Part shown: positions 54,713-64,000 of the stretch, piece by piece | How positions within the stretch are numbered: position 1 is the first letter of the stretch | Layout of the letters: each line of letters begins with the position of its first letter | NCBI RefSeq assembly: GCF_009901525.1 | Contig: NZ_CP019288.1 | Location: 248,001 to 312,000, forward strand | Direction: 5' to 3' | DNA: 64,000 nucleotides | Origin: Kordia antarctica | GTDB taxonomy: Bacteria > Bacteroidota > Bacteroidia > Flavobacteriales > Flavobacteriaceae | Translations under genes and position numbers: made by a program | Notes under the pieces: generated by a model | The model's database searches: none | Told to the model about the DNA's origin: nothing | The model's input: only the letters and a program-made list of their open reading frames with translations

Positions 54713-57544
54713 TGCCAATTCTTTCCTCAAAAAATGCGCCGTATAGCTTTTTTTATGTTTGGCAACTTCTTCCGGAGTTCCTATTGTGATGACTTCTCCG
54801 CCGCCTCTTCCGCCTTCATAGCCGATATCAATAATATGATCGGTCATTTTTATAACGTCCATATTGTGTTCAATGACAACAATGGTATTTCCTTTGTCTA
54901 CCAATTTATTTAACACGTCCATTAGGACTCTAATATCTTCAAAATGCAATCCTGTAGTTGGTTCGTCTAAGATATAAAATGTATTTCCTGTGTCTCTTTT
55001 GGAGAGTTCAGTTGCGAGTTTTATACGTTGTGCTTCGCCACCAGAAAGCGTTGTACTTTGCTGACCGAGTGTGATATAACCTAAACCAACATCTTTAATT
55101 GTTTTTAATTTTCTGAATATTTTTGGAATGTGTTCGAAGAAATTTACAGCTTCGTTCATCGTCATGCTTAAAACATCTGCAATTGATTTTCCTTTGTACC
55201 TAATTTCCAATGTTTCACGATTGAAACGCTTTCCTGTACATGTTTCACATTCTACATATACATCTGGTAAAAAGTTCATTTCAATCACGCGCAATCCGCC
55301 ACCTTGACAGGTTTCACAACGTCCGCCTTTTACATTGAAACTGAATCTCCCCGGTTTGTAACCACGAATCATTGCTTCTTGCGTTTTTGCATATAGACTT
55401 CTTATTTCGCTAAAAACGCCTGTGTATGTTGCAGGATTTGATCGCGGAGTTCGTCCAATTGGCGATTGATTAATGTCAATTACTTTGTCAATATGCTCCA
55501 AACCTTTGATGCTTTTGTACGGCATTGGCTCTTTGACAGCATTGAAAAAGTGTGCGTTCAGAATCGGGTAAAGTGTTTCATTGACTAAAGTCGATTTTCC
55601 ACTTCCAGAAACACCTGTAACGCCGATCATTTTTCCGAGCGGAAATTCTGCCGAAACATTTTTTAAGTTGTTTCCTGTCGCGCCTTTTAAGACTAATTTT
55701 TTACCGTTTCCTTTTCTGCGTTCTTTCGGAATTGCGATTTGCTTGCTTCCATTCAAATATGCAGCCGTTAATGTATCGTGTTTTAATAATTCTTGTGGAG
55801 TTCCTTCTGAGATAATTTCGCCGCCATGTCTTCCTGCATGCGGACCAATGTCAATAACGTGATCGGCGCGTTCTATCATGTCTTTATCGTGTTCTACGAC
55901 GATTACAGAGTTTCCAATATCACGTAAAGATTCAAGCGAATTGATTAGTTTTTCGTTGTCTCTTTGGTGTAATCCAATACTTGGTTCATCTAAAATATAT
56001 AAAACACCAACTAATTGTGAACCAATTTGGGTGGCAAGTCGAATTCGTTGTGCTTCTCCACCAGATAATGATTTTGAACTTCTGTTTAATGCGAGATAAT
56101 TCAAACCAACATCTAATAAAAATCTCAATCGAGTAGAAATTTCTTTTACGACTTCTGTTGCTATTTTTCGTTGTTTTTCAGATAGATGTTTGTCTAAATC
56201 GTTAAACCAAGTAGATAATTCGACAATGTCCATATCCGCTAATTCTGCAATATTCTTCTTATTGACTTTAAAATATAATGATTCTTTGCGCAGGCGCGAA
56301 CCTTTACATTCAGGACAATTTACTCTGTCCATATAGTTTTTTGCCCAACGTTTTATCGATGATGATTCGCTGTCTTCGAATTGATGCTTGATGAAACTTA
56401 CAATTCCTTCAAAATCAATTTTGTAATCGCGCGTTACACCTAACGTTTTGCTAACAATGGAGAATTTTTCGTTTCCGCCATTTAGAATAACGTCCATTGC
56501 TTCTTTTGGAATTTCGCTGATTGGATCGTTTAGTTTGAAGTCGAAACGTTCCGCAATGATTTCCAATTGTTTGAAAATCCACGACTTTTTATAATCGCCC
56601 AAAGGCGCAATTCCACCAGCTTTGATTGTTGCTTTTGGATCTGGAATTACTTTCGCATCATTTACTTCATATAACGTTCCCAATCCGTTGCAATTTGGAC
56701 ACATTCCTTTCGGAGAATTGAACGAAAACGTATTTGGTTCAGGATTTGGATACGAGATTCCAGAAGAAGGACACATGAGATTTCGACTGAAATAACGTGC
56801 TTCTTTTGGCGCATCTTGATCAATGACCATTAATACATCATCTCCGTGATACATTGCCGTTTTTATCGTTTCCGTTAATCGTTTGTCGTTGTCAACTTCA
56901 TCATTTATGACTAATCTATCAATTACGATTTCGATTTCGTGTGTTTTGTAGCGATCCAATCGCATTCCTTTTTCGATGTCCAAAATAACACCATCAACAC
57001 GCACTTTTACAAATCCTTGTTTGGCAATATTTTCGAATAATTCGCGGTAATGTCCTTTACGTGAGCGAATTACTGGCGCGAGAATGTTGACGCGTTTTTC
57101 GTTGAAATCGGTTAGAATTAAATTTTTGATTTGTTCGTCACTATAACTGACCATTTGTTCGCCAGAATTGTAACTATATGCATCAGAAGCTCTTGCAAAA
57201 AGTAAGCGTAGAAAATCATAGATTTCAGTAATTGTTCCAACGGTTGAACGTGGACTTTTACTGGTCGTTTTTTGTTCGATGGCAATTACAGGCGAAAGTC
57301 CATCAATTTTATCAACATCAGGTCGTTCTAGTCCGCCTAAAAATTGGCGTGCATACGCAGAAAATGTTTCAATATATCTTCGTTGTCCTTCGGCATAAAT
57401 GGTATCAAAAGCTAAGGATGATTTTCCACTTCCTGAAAGTCCTGTAATGACTACTAATTTCTCTCTCGGAATTGTAACATCAATGTTCTTTAGGTTGTGA
57501 ACTCTGGCACCTTGCACTTCTATATTTTCTTCGTATTTCGTCAT
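54710..57544 (-). CDS. uvrA: Excinuclease ABC subunit A
   Basis: 944 aa from the ATG at 57544. Two ABC ATPase halves: Walker [16 protein letters not shown] and [13 protein letters not shown]; signatures [10 protein letters not shown] and [10 protein letters not shown]; zinc-finger CPNCNGLG and [16 protein letters not shown]. It recognises DNA damage and loads UvrB in nucleotide excision repair. A minus-strand TACCTTTG box (57561-57568) lies 17 nt upstream. Single gene. Confidence 0.97.
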   Translation of the reverse strand: MTKYEENIEVQGARVHNLKNIDVTIPREKLVVITGLSGSGKSSLAFDTIYAEGQRRYIETFSAYARQFLGGLERPDVDKIDGLSPVIAIEQKTTSKSPRSTVGTITEIYDFLRLLFARASDAYSYNSGEQMVSYSDEQIKNLILTDFNEKRVNILAPVIRSRKGHYRELFENIAKQGFVKVRVDGVILDIEKGMRLDRYKTHEIEIVIDRLVINDEVDNDKRLTETIKTAMYHGDDVLMVIDQDAPKEARYFSRNLMCPSSGISYPNPEPNTFSFNSPKGMCPNCNGLGTLYEVNDAKVIPDPKATIKAGGIAPLGDYKKSWIFKQLEIIAERFDFKLNDPISEIPKEAMDVILNGGNEKFSIVSKTLGVTRDYKIDFEGIVSFIKHQFEDSESSSIKRWAKNYMDRVNCPECKGSRLRKESLYFKVNKKNIAELADMDIVELSTWFNDLDKHLSEKQRKIATEVVKEISTRLRFLLDVGLNYLALNRSSKSLSGGEAQRIRLATQIGSQLVGVLYILDEPSIGLHQRDNEKLINSLESLRDIGNSVIVVEHDKDMIERADHVIDIGPHAGRHGGEIISEGTPQELLKHDTLTAAYLNGSKQIAIPKERRKGNGKKLVLKGATGNNLKNVSAEFPLGKMIGVTGVSGSGKSTLVNETLYPILNAHFFNAVKEPMPYKSIKGLEHIDKVIDINQSPIGRTPRSNPATYTGVFSEIRSLYAKTQEAMIRGYKPGRFSFNVKGGRCETCQGGGLRVIEMNFLPDVYVECETCTGKRFNRETLEIRYKGKSIADVLSMTMNEAVNFFEHIPKIFRKLKTIKDVGLGYITLGQQSTTLSGGEAQRIKLATELSKRDTGNTFYILDEPTTGLHFEDIRVLMDVLNKLVDKGNTIVVIEHNMDVIKMTDHIIDIGYEGGRGGGEVITIGTPEEVAKHKKSYTAHFLRKELA

Positions 57545-57560
57545 AGTTTTTTGCAAAACG

Positions 57561-57595
57561 CAAAGGTACGAATTTTAGAAGCAGTTATAAAGCAA
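57561..57595 (-). promoter_or_regulatory. Probable uvrA promoter
   Basis: Minus strand: TACCTTTG (57561-57568) matches TAnnTTTG; a TTG at 57593-57595 is 24 nt away, a little longer than usual. No LexA-like palindrome was recognised. Confidence 0.4.
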
Positions 57596-57604
57596 GAATA
57601 ATTG

Positions 57605-57982
57605 TTATTCCTTACTTTTCCTAAAAAACGCTTTCCAAATCAAAATTACATAAATAACTATTGGAATAAGCACACAAATTACCACAGAAGAAGTTACATA
57701 GTTACTTCCGACAGTATTGAATGTATTCAAAAAATCAACTGATTGTTGAAAGAGCCAATTGCAGAATTTTGTAAAATCTATAATGAATAGGAGTGAAGCG
57801 ATATTGATTCCTAAGAATATAATGGTACATTTTCTCTGCTTGTAAATTCTATCTAAGAGTAACATCCACGAAAGTGGTATTAGAAAAAACCATATAATGA
57901 TGTTGATTTCTTTGTACGTGAATCCTGTGTAGTCAGAAATCCAAATTAAGACATTATATGTATACTCAAATAGTGTATTCAT
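57605..57982 (-). CDS. Hypothetical small membrane protein, 125 aa
   Basis: From the ATG at 57982. Three hydrophobic helices (about 25-45, 50-72, 95-118); no family recognised. It lies between the T9SS protease and uvrA. Function unknown. Confidence 0.6.
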   Translation of the reverse strand: MNTLFEYTYNVLIWISDYTGFTYKEINIIIWFFLIPLSWMLLLDRIYKQRKCTIIFLGINIASLLFIIDFTKFCNWLFQQSVDFLNTFNTVGSNYVTSSVVICVLIPIVIYVILIWKAFFRKSKE

Positions 57983-58074
57983 AAATACTTCCGTAAATAT
58001 TGAGGCAGATCTCACTTTTCAGTGAGATTAGTTCAACTTACAATTTAAAAAGGCTTTTCAAAACTGAGTTTCAC

Positions 58075-58112
58075 AAAAAAAACTCCGAAACATAAAGCTT
58101 CGGAGTTTTTTA
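58075..58112 (-). terminator. Rho-independent terminator after the M12B protease gene
   Basis: AAAACTCCGAA / TTCGGAGTTTT stem with flanking A and T runs, 19 nt beyond the protease stop. Confidence 0.85.
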
Positions 58113-58130
58113 TATTATTGAGAAATTTGA

Positions 58131-60851
58131 TTATTGAACAATCAATTTCTTAGTTACTGTTCTATCTTGGTCAGTTACCGTGATTAAATACATACCTGCA
58201 CTTACATTGTTTAATGAAATATTTTCATTGAATGCAGCTGTTGCGTTGTAGTTTTTAGTGTGAACTAATCTTCCAGCGATATCAAATACATTTACATCAA
58301 TATCTTCACCAGAAGTTGAGTTAAATGATAATGAGAACTCACCTTTGTTTGGATTAGGATATAATGCGAAGTTTTCTAAAGCAAATTCTTCGTTACTTAA
58401 CACTACAGTTGTAGTTTCTGTACAAAGTTCCACAGACCATTCGTTTACAACACCTGTATCTCCGTTATAGAAATCAACAAATACTAAGTTCCAAGTTCCA
58501 GAAGGGTCGTTTCCATTAAATCCTGTCATAGGACTTGCAGGAGCCGCTAAACCTACTGTTGGGTTTGCACACATAATAGCTGGCTCACCGTCTTTAAAAG
58601 TAATATCAATGTTTCCATATTGCGCATCGTTACAAGTTCTGTTCCAAATATTTGAGAAACCTCCACCATTTGGCGTTTGTAATTGCATGATTAAATCTCC
58701 GATGTACGAGTGTGTTACATCTACGCTAATTCTAACATCAGTAATTGGAGTTGATTCCGTAACAGTTACGGGAATAAAAACAGGAGAACCTTGTACGTTT
58801 GCTCCACCACCATCAGGAATTGGCGTTGCAATTGGTCCAGTTGTATACGTGTTACAAGTTTCTACAACTGTTACTGTTGCTCCAATAGAGAATGATTTTG
58901 ACATAGCAAAGAACACGTTTCCAACCGCTTCAATTTTAAGTCTACAATAAGGCTCAAAAGTTGAATCTGGGAACGTAACTGCTTGTGTACCATCGTTTGG
59001 AGTGTTTGCTTCTAACATTGAAAAGTTTTGCCCACCATCAGTAGATAATAAGATATTTACATTTGAAGTATTAATTCCGTTAGCCGTTGTTCCAGCAACA
59101 TCCCAAGTAATAGTTGTACTTGCTCCAGTTGCAAAACTTTGGTTTGTCATGTCTGGTGCAGTTACTCTAAAAGGGCCAGTATTTGCCAATGTAAGTACCA
59201 TGTCATCTCTGTTAGTTTGTCCACCGTTTGGCGAACCATTGTCTCTAACTGTTAATGCAAAGTCCATTGTTCTAGCAACATTAGGAACAACTTCCCAAGC
59301 TGGAGTTAAGTTATTGTTTAAGATATCACTCAATTGTGGGAATGTACGATCTCCAGTTGTTTTTGGAGAATATGATCTAAATTGTGGCTCTGTAGTATTT
59401 GTAGCGTCAGGTACATTTGTTGAAATACCAACATCCGTTTGTGCCCAAGCATATGATAATGTTGTTCCGTTTACGTCAGTTCCTGTTCCACTAAGTGTGA
59501 AAGCAGTTCCGTAAGGAATTGTAAAGTCAGCTCCAGCATTTACAACAGGCGCTACGTTTCCATTTGGCGCATTGCTAGAACAAGTTGGTTCTCCGGGAGG
59601 TGTAATACGTGTCCACATTTCGTCAATACTAATTGGATGAAAGTGATCGTCACTGTTACCTTGTACGTTGTCTGAACCACAAATTCCGGCATATGCCATA
59701 ATTGTTGTTCCACTTCCTGGTTCAACAGCAGTTGTAGAACTTCTGTTTCCACCAGAACAAGAACCTTGTCCACCATTAAAAGTATGGTTCGCTCCAAATT
59801 GGTGACCCATTTCGTGCGCTACAAAGTCAATATCAAAAGGATCACCAACTGGATTTGAAGATCCAGTAACTCCTCTTGCTTTTGCATTGCTATAGCAAAT
59901 TCCTCCACGAGCCGCTAATCCACCTCCACCAGTAGTAAATACGTGACCGATATCGTAGTTTGCAGTTCCAATATTTGCATCAACAATTGTTTGATTCTCA
60001 TTGATTAACATACTAGCATCACTATCAGTATATCCATCATTTTCTGCTATAAAAATAATACTTGAGTTGTCTACTAAAGTCATCGTTAACGACATATCTC
60101 TTTCAAAAACACCATTTACTCTTGTCATAGTTACGTTCATAGCCGATAAAACAGTAGCTCTTTTTACAGCATCAGTTGCCGCAGCTTGTCCGGCAGCGTT
60201 GATGTGATAGTTTGCATATTCTTGCGTACAAGCTAATGCTAAACGGAACGTTCTTAACATTCCATCATTTGCATTTTCAGGAGTAAAAGCTGCATCAGCA
60301 CTTGTTCTGTCTTCTGTTGATTCATCAACAAGACATCCAATTCTTTCTTCTAAATCTGAATATAAATTCTCTTTCGCATACATTACATATGTTTGCAAAT
60401 CAGTTGTTAACGGATCAATGTAGAATGTTTTTCCAATTGTGTGTACTGTTGCGTGAAAACCAAAAACCGTTGTCGAAAAACGAATAGTAGTTCCTGTATT
60501 TTCTCTACTTACACCAACGTATGATTGAATTTCTGGGTGATTTGCAGCAAATGCTGGCTCCATTACAGAAGCATTATACACTTCAAAGTTTTCCATTTTT
60601 CCTTCTGCAACTGGGAATTGTACAACGATTTCTGAGCCAATATTTAAATCTCTGTCAGGAGCCGCAGCTAATAGTTGTTTTAAGCTATTTATGTCTAAGT
60701 TATAGACATCGTATACAATAGGAGTGGATTTTCTTTCTAATAACTCTTCCTGCTGAAAGCCAGTGTTATCAGTTTTTTCCCAAAAAGATTTTCCTTGCGA
60801 AAATGCTAAGATGGGAAGTAATAGTAATATAAAAAAGTAGTTCTTTCTCAT
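58131..60851 (-). CDS. Secreted reprolysin-like (M12B) metalloprotease with P domain and T9SS signal
   Basis: 906 aa. Signal peptide (FFILLLLPILAFSQG), a propeptide (about 20-190), a metzincin catalytic domain with VAHEMGHQFGANHTF (three zinc His and Glu) and a downstream Met turn (TIMAYAG), a long linker with PKD/Ig-like strands, a proprotein convertase P-type domain (about 680-820), and a C-terminal type A T9SS sorting domain (YPNPNKGEFSL.. ending KKLIVQ). It is exported by the type IX system and degrades extracellular protein. Terminator follows. Confidence 0.93.
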   Translation of the reverse strand: MRKNYFFILLLLPILAFSQGKSFWEKTDNTGFQQEELLERKSTPIVYDVYNLDINSLKQLLAAAPDRDLNIGSEIVVQFPVAEGKMENFEVYNASVMEPAFAANHPEIQSYVGVSRENTGTTIRFSTTVFGFHATVHTIGKTFYIDPLTTDLQTYVMYAKENLYSDLEERIGCLVDESTEDRTSADAAFTPENANDGMLRTFRLALACTQEYANYHINAAGQAAATDAVKRATVLSAMNVTMTRVNGVFERDMSLTMTLVDNSSIIFIAENDGYTDSDASMLINENQTIVDANIGTANYDIGHVFTTGGGGLAARGGICYSNAKARGVTGSSNPVGDPFDIDFVAHEMGHQFGANHTFNGGQGSCSGGNRSSTTAVEPGSGTTIMAYAGICGSDNVQGNSDDHFHPISIDEMWTRITPPGEPTCSSNAPNGNVAPVVNAGADFTIPYGTAFTLSGTGTDVNGTTLSYAWAQTDVGISTNVPDATNTTEPQFRSYSPKTTGDRTFPQLSDILNNNLTPAWEVVPNVARTMDFALTVRDNGSPNGGQTNRDDMVLTLANTGPFRVTAPDMTNQSFATGASTTITWDVAGTTANGINTSNVNILLSTDGGQNFSMLEANTPNDGTQAVTFPDSTFEPYCRLKIEAVGNVFFAMSKSFSIGATVTVVETCNTYTTGPIATPIPDGGGANVQGSPVFIPVTVTESTPITDVRISVDVTHSYIGDLIMQLQTPNGGGFSNIWNRTCNDAQYGNIDITFKDGEPAIMCANPTVGLAAPASPMTGFNGNDPSGTWNLVFVDFYNGDTGVVNEWSVELCTETTTVVLSNEEFALENFALYPNPNKGEFSLSFNSTSGEDIDVNVFDIAGRLVHTKNYNATAAFNENISLNNVSAGMYLITVTDQDRTVTKKLIVQ

Positions 60852-60972
60852 AATTTCAAGATTTTTTAGTTTAATATAAAGTGCGATAAAGTTAATTCTT
60901 TTTTAATAAATGGCAGGGAAGTTTTAACATTTATGGGGTATTTGTGTTAAAATTTAACAGATTGTCAAGTAT

Positions 60973-61686
60973 TTAATTCCAAGCTTTAACGTTTTTTAAG
61001 TCCAAATCTACAATTAATAACGTGTGTAAAGTAGCTAATGGAATGCCACTTTCCATCGTTTCCCAATTGTCCCAAGAAGCATATAAACCGCCAATTGGTA
61101 TGATGCTCACCCACATTTGATAGCCTTTGGGTTTTTCGTTTTCATCAAAAGTCCATAAGTATGAATCGCCAGGTGTTGTGCCACCAGAATTGTAGGTAAT
61201 AAGTAATGCTTTTTCGTCGTTTTCTTTGGTCACAATACTTCGTGTTACGCCTTCGTCAAATACTTTGTAAGGTGCAACCAACCAAAAGGAGTCATTGTTA
61301 AAGTATGAAAGTGCTTTTTCAATAGCATTTGATTTACTATTACCTTCTACCATTTTTTTGCCAATTGTTACAAGACTTGTAGTTGGTTGTTTTAGATTTA
61401 AGTTTACTTTGGTGTTGCTCCAAGAAACGTCCACTTTGTGCTGATCTTTGTCCCAAACATAGTGATGTCCGCCAGGAAATGTCCAACTTAAATAACGTGT
61501 ATTTTTATATTCTTCATGTTTTAAAGCTACGAGCATTTTTGTAGCTAACGCATCTGCTTCTGCGCCTTCCACACCTTTTGGTAACGATTCATTGTACTTG
61601 AAATATACAAAAGTGAATAGTAACAATAGAATGACAATAATTCCTACGGCAAGTTTCCCTAAAATTTTGAATATTTTTTTTATCAA
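60973..61686 (-). CDS. Hypothetical membrane-anchored protein, 237 aa
   Basis: One N-terminal membrane helix (GKLAVGIIVILLLLFTFVYF), then a soluble domain rich in Trp and Tyr (TFPGGHHYVWDK, LIVDLDLKNVKAW). No family recognised, though similar proteins are common in Flavobacteriia. The start is TTG at 61686: no in-frame ATG exists upstream before a stop, and the next Met would delete the anchor. It lies 26 nt after the DUF4846 gene in the same direction, so probably one operon. Confidence 0.7.
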   Translation of the reverse strand: MIKKIFKILGKLAVGIIVILLLLFTFVYFKYNESLPKGVEGAEADALATKMLVALKHEEYKNTRYLSWTFPGGHHYVWDKDQHKVDVSWSNTKVNLNLKQPTTSLVTIGKKMVEGNSKSNAIEKALSYFNNDSFWLVAPYKVFDEGVTRSIVTKENDEKALLITYNSGGTTPGDSYLWTFDENEKPKGYQMWVSIIPIGGLYASWDNWETMESGIPLATLHTLLIVDLDLKNVKAWN

Positions 61687-61712
61687 TTTGATTTTTTTTT
61701 GGTTGATGAAAT

Positions 61713-62633
61713 TTACTCTTTAAATCTTCTTAAATCAGAACTTTCAAATGTCCATTCAGGCGTGTGTAATTCGCCTTTTTCGGCTTTGTACCAAGGACTT
61801 AATTGTGAATTTTGTCGATTGACCAAGATCTGCGTTTCCTGCGCTGGCATGTAACTTTGCGCTAGCATGAATATTTTTTCGCCTTGTTCATTTTTTGCAA
61901 CATCTACAACAATAATAGCATGTCCGAAAGGATTCCCTTTTTGAATAAATACATCGCCTACTTGAATATCTTTAATGTCAACTACTCTTGTTAATTCCAA
62001 TCGTAAGGAAGCTGTGTTCGCATACGCGAAGATGTAATTCATGTATTTTCGAAATTTTTTATATGAATGATCGCCGTTTGCGTATTTTTTGAAATATCTC
62101 GGTTTTCCGTCCGATAGAAAGTTAAAGTGAATGTCGTTTAATCGTTTTTGTTCAAATAGAAATTCGCCACGTAATCGCATGACTGCATCGGCGCATTGTT
62201 GCAAATCGCGGGTTCCGATTTCCATATCAACTACAGAAATGTAGACATTGTTGTTAGGTTTTTCGCGCCCGTCAAAATATTTTACAGGGCTGTTGAATGA
62301 TTTTAAAGGTAAGTTTCGCAAATACGTTCCAAAATGAGTTGCTTCAAGCGGAATCCGAGTGTAGTTTTTTGGTGTGTTGAAACGTGTTTCAATGGTTTTT
62401 TCTTCGGGATGTATCAAGCTTTCTTGAACGTTTGTTTCTTCTTGCAATGCAAGTTCGTTTGTTTGAATTGGAGTCCGTTTTTGTTCTTTCGCGCAAGCGA
62501 GAAAAATCAAAGAGAAAACGAAAAGAAAAATTGTATTTTTTACAGAATATATAGTCAAAATATGTATTAGATGTTTATTTTTACTTTCAAATATTAAATT
62601 TACGAAATTAACTAGCAAATACGAACGAAACAT
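61713..62633 (-). CDS. DUF4846 family lipoprotein
   Basis: Up to 306 aa. The DUF4846 domain (about 95-300) shows HFGTYLRNLPLK, YISVVDMEIGTRDLQQCADA, GDVFIQKGNPFGHAIIVVDVA and AQSYMPAQETQILVN, with Cys, His and Asp suggesting a papain-like or amidase-type fold (inferred). A lipobox (LIFLAC) sits at residue 47. The ATG at 62633 overlaps the ATG of the divergent gene (CATG), and would give an overlong signal; an in-frame TTG at 62558 gives a normal lipoprotein signal and fits a promoter at about 62587-62617. Start uncertain. Confidence 0.8.
   Translation of the reverse strand: MFRSYLLVNFVNLIFESKNKHLIHILTIYSVKNTIFLFVFSLIFLACAKEQKRTPIQTNELALQEETNVQESLIHPEEKTIETRFNTPKNYTRIPLEATHFGTYLRNLPLKSFNSPVKYFDGREKPNNNVYISVVDMEIGTRDLQQCADAVMRLRGEFLFEQKRLNDIHFNFLSDGKPRYFKKYANGDHSYKKFRKYMNYIFAYANTASLRLELTRVVDIKDIQVGDVFIQKGNPFGHAIIVVDVAKNEQGEKIFMLAQSYMPAQETQILVNRQNSQLSPWYKAEKGELHTPEWTFESSDLRRFKE
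62587..62617 (-). promoter_or_regulatory. Possible promoter for a shorter DUF4846 reading
   Basis: Minus strand: TTG, 20 nt, AATATTTG, one mismatch from TAnnTTTG. If used, transcription begins downstream of the ATG at 62633, so translation would have to begin at the TTG at 62558. Box edges may be off by one or two bases. Confidence 0.35.
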
Positions 62634-63156
62634 GAATATTTTAGGAATTGGCTCAAGAATTAAACACTCGGAATACGGATTAGGCGTCGTAACTAACGTA
62701 ACTTCAAAGCATTATTGGGTCACATTTATTGAAAACGGATTGGAAACTATTGACATTGACAGCGATTTTGAAGTGATTGATACTGTTGAAGATGAAGTAG
62801 ATAGCGTCAGTTTTTTTGAAGTTGAAACCATTTTACGAAATATGCTGAAAAAATGGTCAGATGTGTCTGAAATTGTTCCGATGGCAGATAAATGGAAAGG
62901 TGGAAATTTAATTTTAGAACCTGGTGACACGAATTTGAAAGGCAAAGAAATTCCGATTGACGGCTTTTTTCATAAGATTGTCATGGTTAGAGATCGCATT
63001 CGCGTGATGGAACAAAAGATAAATTCGAGCAATTTGGACGATCAGGAAAAAATAGATTTGCAACAATATATTACACGAATCTACGGAAGTTTGACTACGT
63101 TTAATGTGTTGTTTAAGAATAATTCGCAGCAGTTTGTAGGATCGAGATCGAAGTAG
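62632..63156 (+). CDS. Conserved hypothetical protein, 174 aa, with UvrD-tail-like N-terminus
   Basis: The N-terminus LGIGSRIKHSEYGLGVVTNVTSKHYWVTF resembles the small Tudor/SH3-like UvrD C-terminal and CarD-type RNA-polymerase-binding fold. The C-terminal half (about 65-174) is helical and includes HKIVMVRDRIRVMEQKI. It may bind RNA polymerase or nucleic acids, which is an inference from the fold only. It starts 1 nt from the ATG of the divergent gene. Confidence 0.75.
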   Translation: MNILGIGSRIKHSEYGLGVVTNVTSKHYWVTFIENGLETIDIDSDFEVIDTVEDEVDSVSFFEVETILRNMLKKWSDVSEIVPMADKWKGGNLILEPGDTNLKGKEIPIDGFFHKIVMVRDRIRVMEQKINSSNLDDQEKIDLQQYITRIYGSLTTFNVLFKNNSQQFVGSRSK

Positions 63157-63335
63157 TTTTTTGGTTTATGAGTTTATGAGTTTAAAAGTTTATTTTGACT
63201 TCGCTCAATGTGGAAAATGAGTTTTAGAATGTTAACATACTAATCAAAAATCACTTCTTATTTTTGTTTGGTGTTTTTTTGTAACTATAATCTGTCTATA
63301 TTTACGGAACAATCAACCAAAAACAACATTAAACC

Positions 63336-64000
63336 ATGAAAATAAAATTACCAATTTACATTTTTTTAATTTTTTCTTCCATCAGTTTTGCTAGTGAAAA
63401 TACTAATTTAAAAGAAAAAGAGACAATTTCAGTTACAGAAAATTCACTAATTTCTGAAGTTATAATTGACGATATGACCGTATGGGAATCTGACGGAACT
63501 ATCACAGTACCAATACATATAGATGTTCCAGATAGCGCGGATATAGTTTTAAATATTACTACTGCAGATGGTACTGCAATAAGTCCAAACGATTATACAG
63601 CTGTAAATACTACTGTAACGATTCCGGCAGGGCAAACATCAACACAAATAATGGTTTATATCGTAGATGATACTATAAGTGGAGAGATAAATGAAAATTT
63701 TACGGTAAATGCTACTGTAATTAGCGGTAATACAACCAATAGCAGTGCAAGCGGTACAATTAGTCTGATAGACCAAGACGACTCATCAATAGATGTTGGT
63801 GATGTAACCGTTAATGAGGATGCAGGAACAGCTAATGTTCCTGTAAGTATTTATGGAGTAAGTGCTTTTGATACAGTAATAAGTATTACAACGGTTGATA
63901 ATAGTGCTACTAATCCTGATGATTATATAACTACGACTGTAACGGTAACAATTCCTGCATTACAGAATACTGTATATGTAAATATTCCTATTGTGGATGA
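63336..64000 (+). CDS. Secreted Calx-beta domain protein (3' end beyond the window)
   Basis: The ATG at 63336 opens a frame to the window edge (221 codons visible). Signal peptide (KIKLPIYIFLIFSSISFA), then two Calx-beta repeats: ITVPIHIDVPDSADIVLNI..DGTAISPNDYT..ENFTVNATV and NVPVSIYGVSAFDTVISI..NPDDYITT. Calx-beta repeats bind calcium and occur in large adhesins, so this is probably the start of a long T9SS-type surface protein. The end and any sorting signal are not visible. Confidence 0.85.
   Translation, partial: MKIKLPIYIFLIFSSISFASENTNLKEKETISVTENSLISEVIIDDMTVWESDGTITVPIHIDVPDSADIVLNITTADGTAISPNDYTAVNTTVTIPAGQTSTQIMVYIVDDTISGEINENFTVNATVISGNTTNSSASGTISLIDQDDSSIDVGDVTVNEDAGTANVPVSIYGVSAFDTVISITTVDNSATNPDDYITTTVTVTIPALQNTVYVNIPIVD

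Noticed and set aside
59002-59514. 170-codon open frame on the plus strand opposite the M12B protease gene
   Set aside because: It is antisense to well-conserved P-domain and linker sequence, has no recognisable domain, and such frames are expected opposite a long Thr/Asn-rich gene.

Overview
The window looks like AT-rich chromosomal DNA from a marine-type Flavobacteriaceae bacterium (Bacteroidota); a Kordia-like genus is a guess only. Support comes from C-terminal T9SS sorting domains, a LytS/LytTR two-component pair, a fused E1-alpha/beta 2-oxoacid dehydrogenase, a GG-leader precursor of the Bacteroidota class I lanthipeptide type, YkgJ, GIN and DUF4846 families, and several promoters of the Bacteroidota type (TTG, about 20 nt, TAnnTTTG). 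No tRNA, rRNA, CRISPR array, complete insertion sequence or prophage was seen.

Layout. 1-4.4 kb: a 5'-truncated sensor kinase with its LytTR regulator, then two unknown genes. 4.7-7.6 kb: a two-gene operon (M20 amidohydrolase, FMN glutamate-synthase-like protein). 7.8-11.6 kb: a membrane-anchored TIR-like protein, two paralogous cysteine phosphatases (one fused to a histidine phosphatase) and an OMPLA-like protein. 11.8-27.5 kb: mostly housekeeping genes (PcrA/UvrD helicase, TlpA-like thioredoxin, VIT/VWA surface protein, esterase, TsaC-MltG-FAD oxidase operon, OmpA lipoprotein, GT2 glycosyltransferase, PD-(D/E)XK protein divergent from holA). 27.7-33.4 kb: an accessory block with a Septu-like two-gene HNH/ATPase system, divergent from a DUF4157 (eCIS-type) protein overlapping a small lipoprotein. 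33.4-43 kb: YkgJ, YceI and GIN proteins, a COX1-helix-like membrane protein, an AraC-type regulator, a 73-aa gene with clear promoter and terminator, a DUF2975/XRE pair, and a nucleotidyltransferase/DUF262 pair. 43-52 kb: branched-chain E1, two RelE/ParE-type toxin-antitoxin loci (one toxin broken by a single in-frame stop), a beta-barrel protein with a dead M1 peptidase domain, a T9SS nuclease and a LOG protein. 52-64 kb: an LGFP-repeat protein, a lone lanthipeptide-like precursor beside a duplicated uvrA tail, uvrA, a secreted M12B protease, a DUF4846 lipoprotein and a truncated Calx-beta protein.

The strongest candidates for unusual biology are: (1) the HNH-ATPase/HNH pair at 27754-31007, where both proteins carry a homologous HNH module but the ATPase copy has Arg in place of the catalytic His and is joined to the ATPase by a poly-Gln linker; (2) the nucleotidyltransferase + DUF262 operon at 41402-43025; (3) the histidine-phosphatase/dual-specificity-phosphatase fusion with its single-domain paralogue; (4) the duplicated 3' end of uvrA flanking a lone RiPP precursor gene. 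Intergenic DNA is rich in dispersed palindromic and short tandem repeats of at least five families. Several genes appear to use TTG starts.
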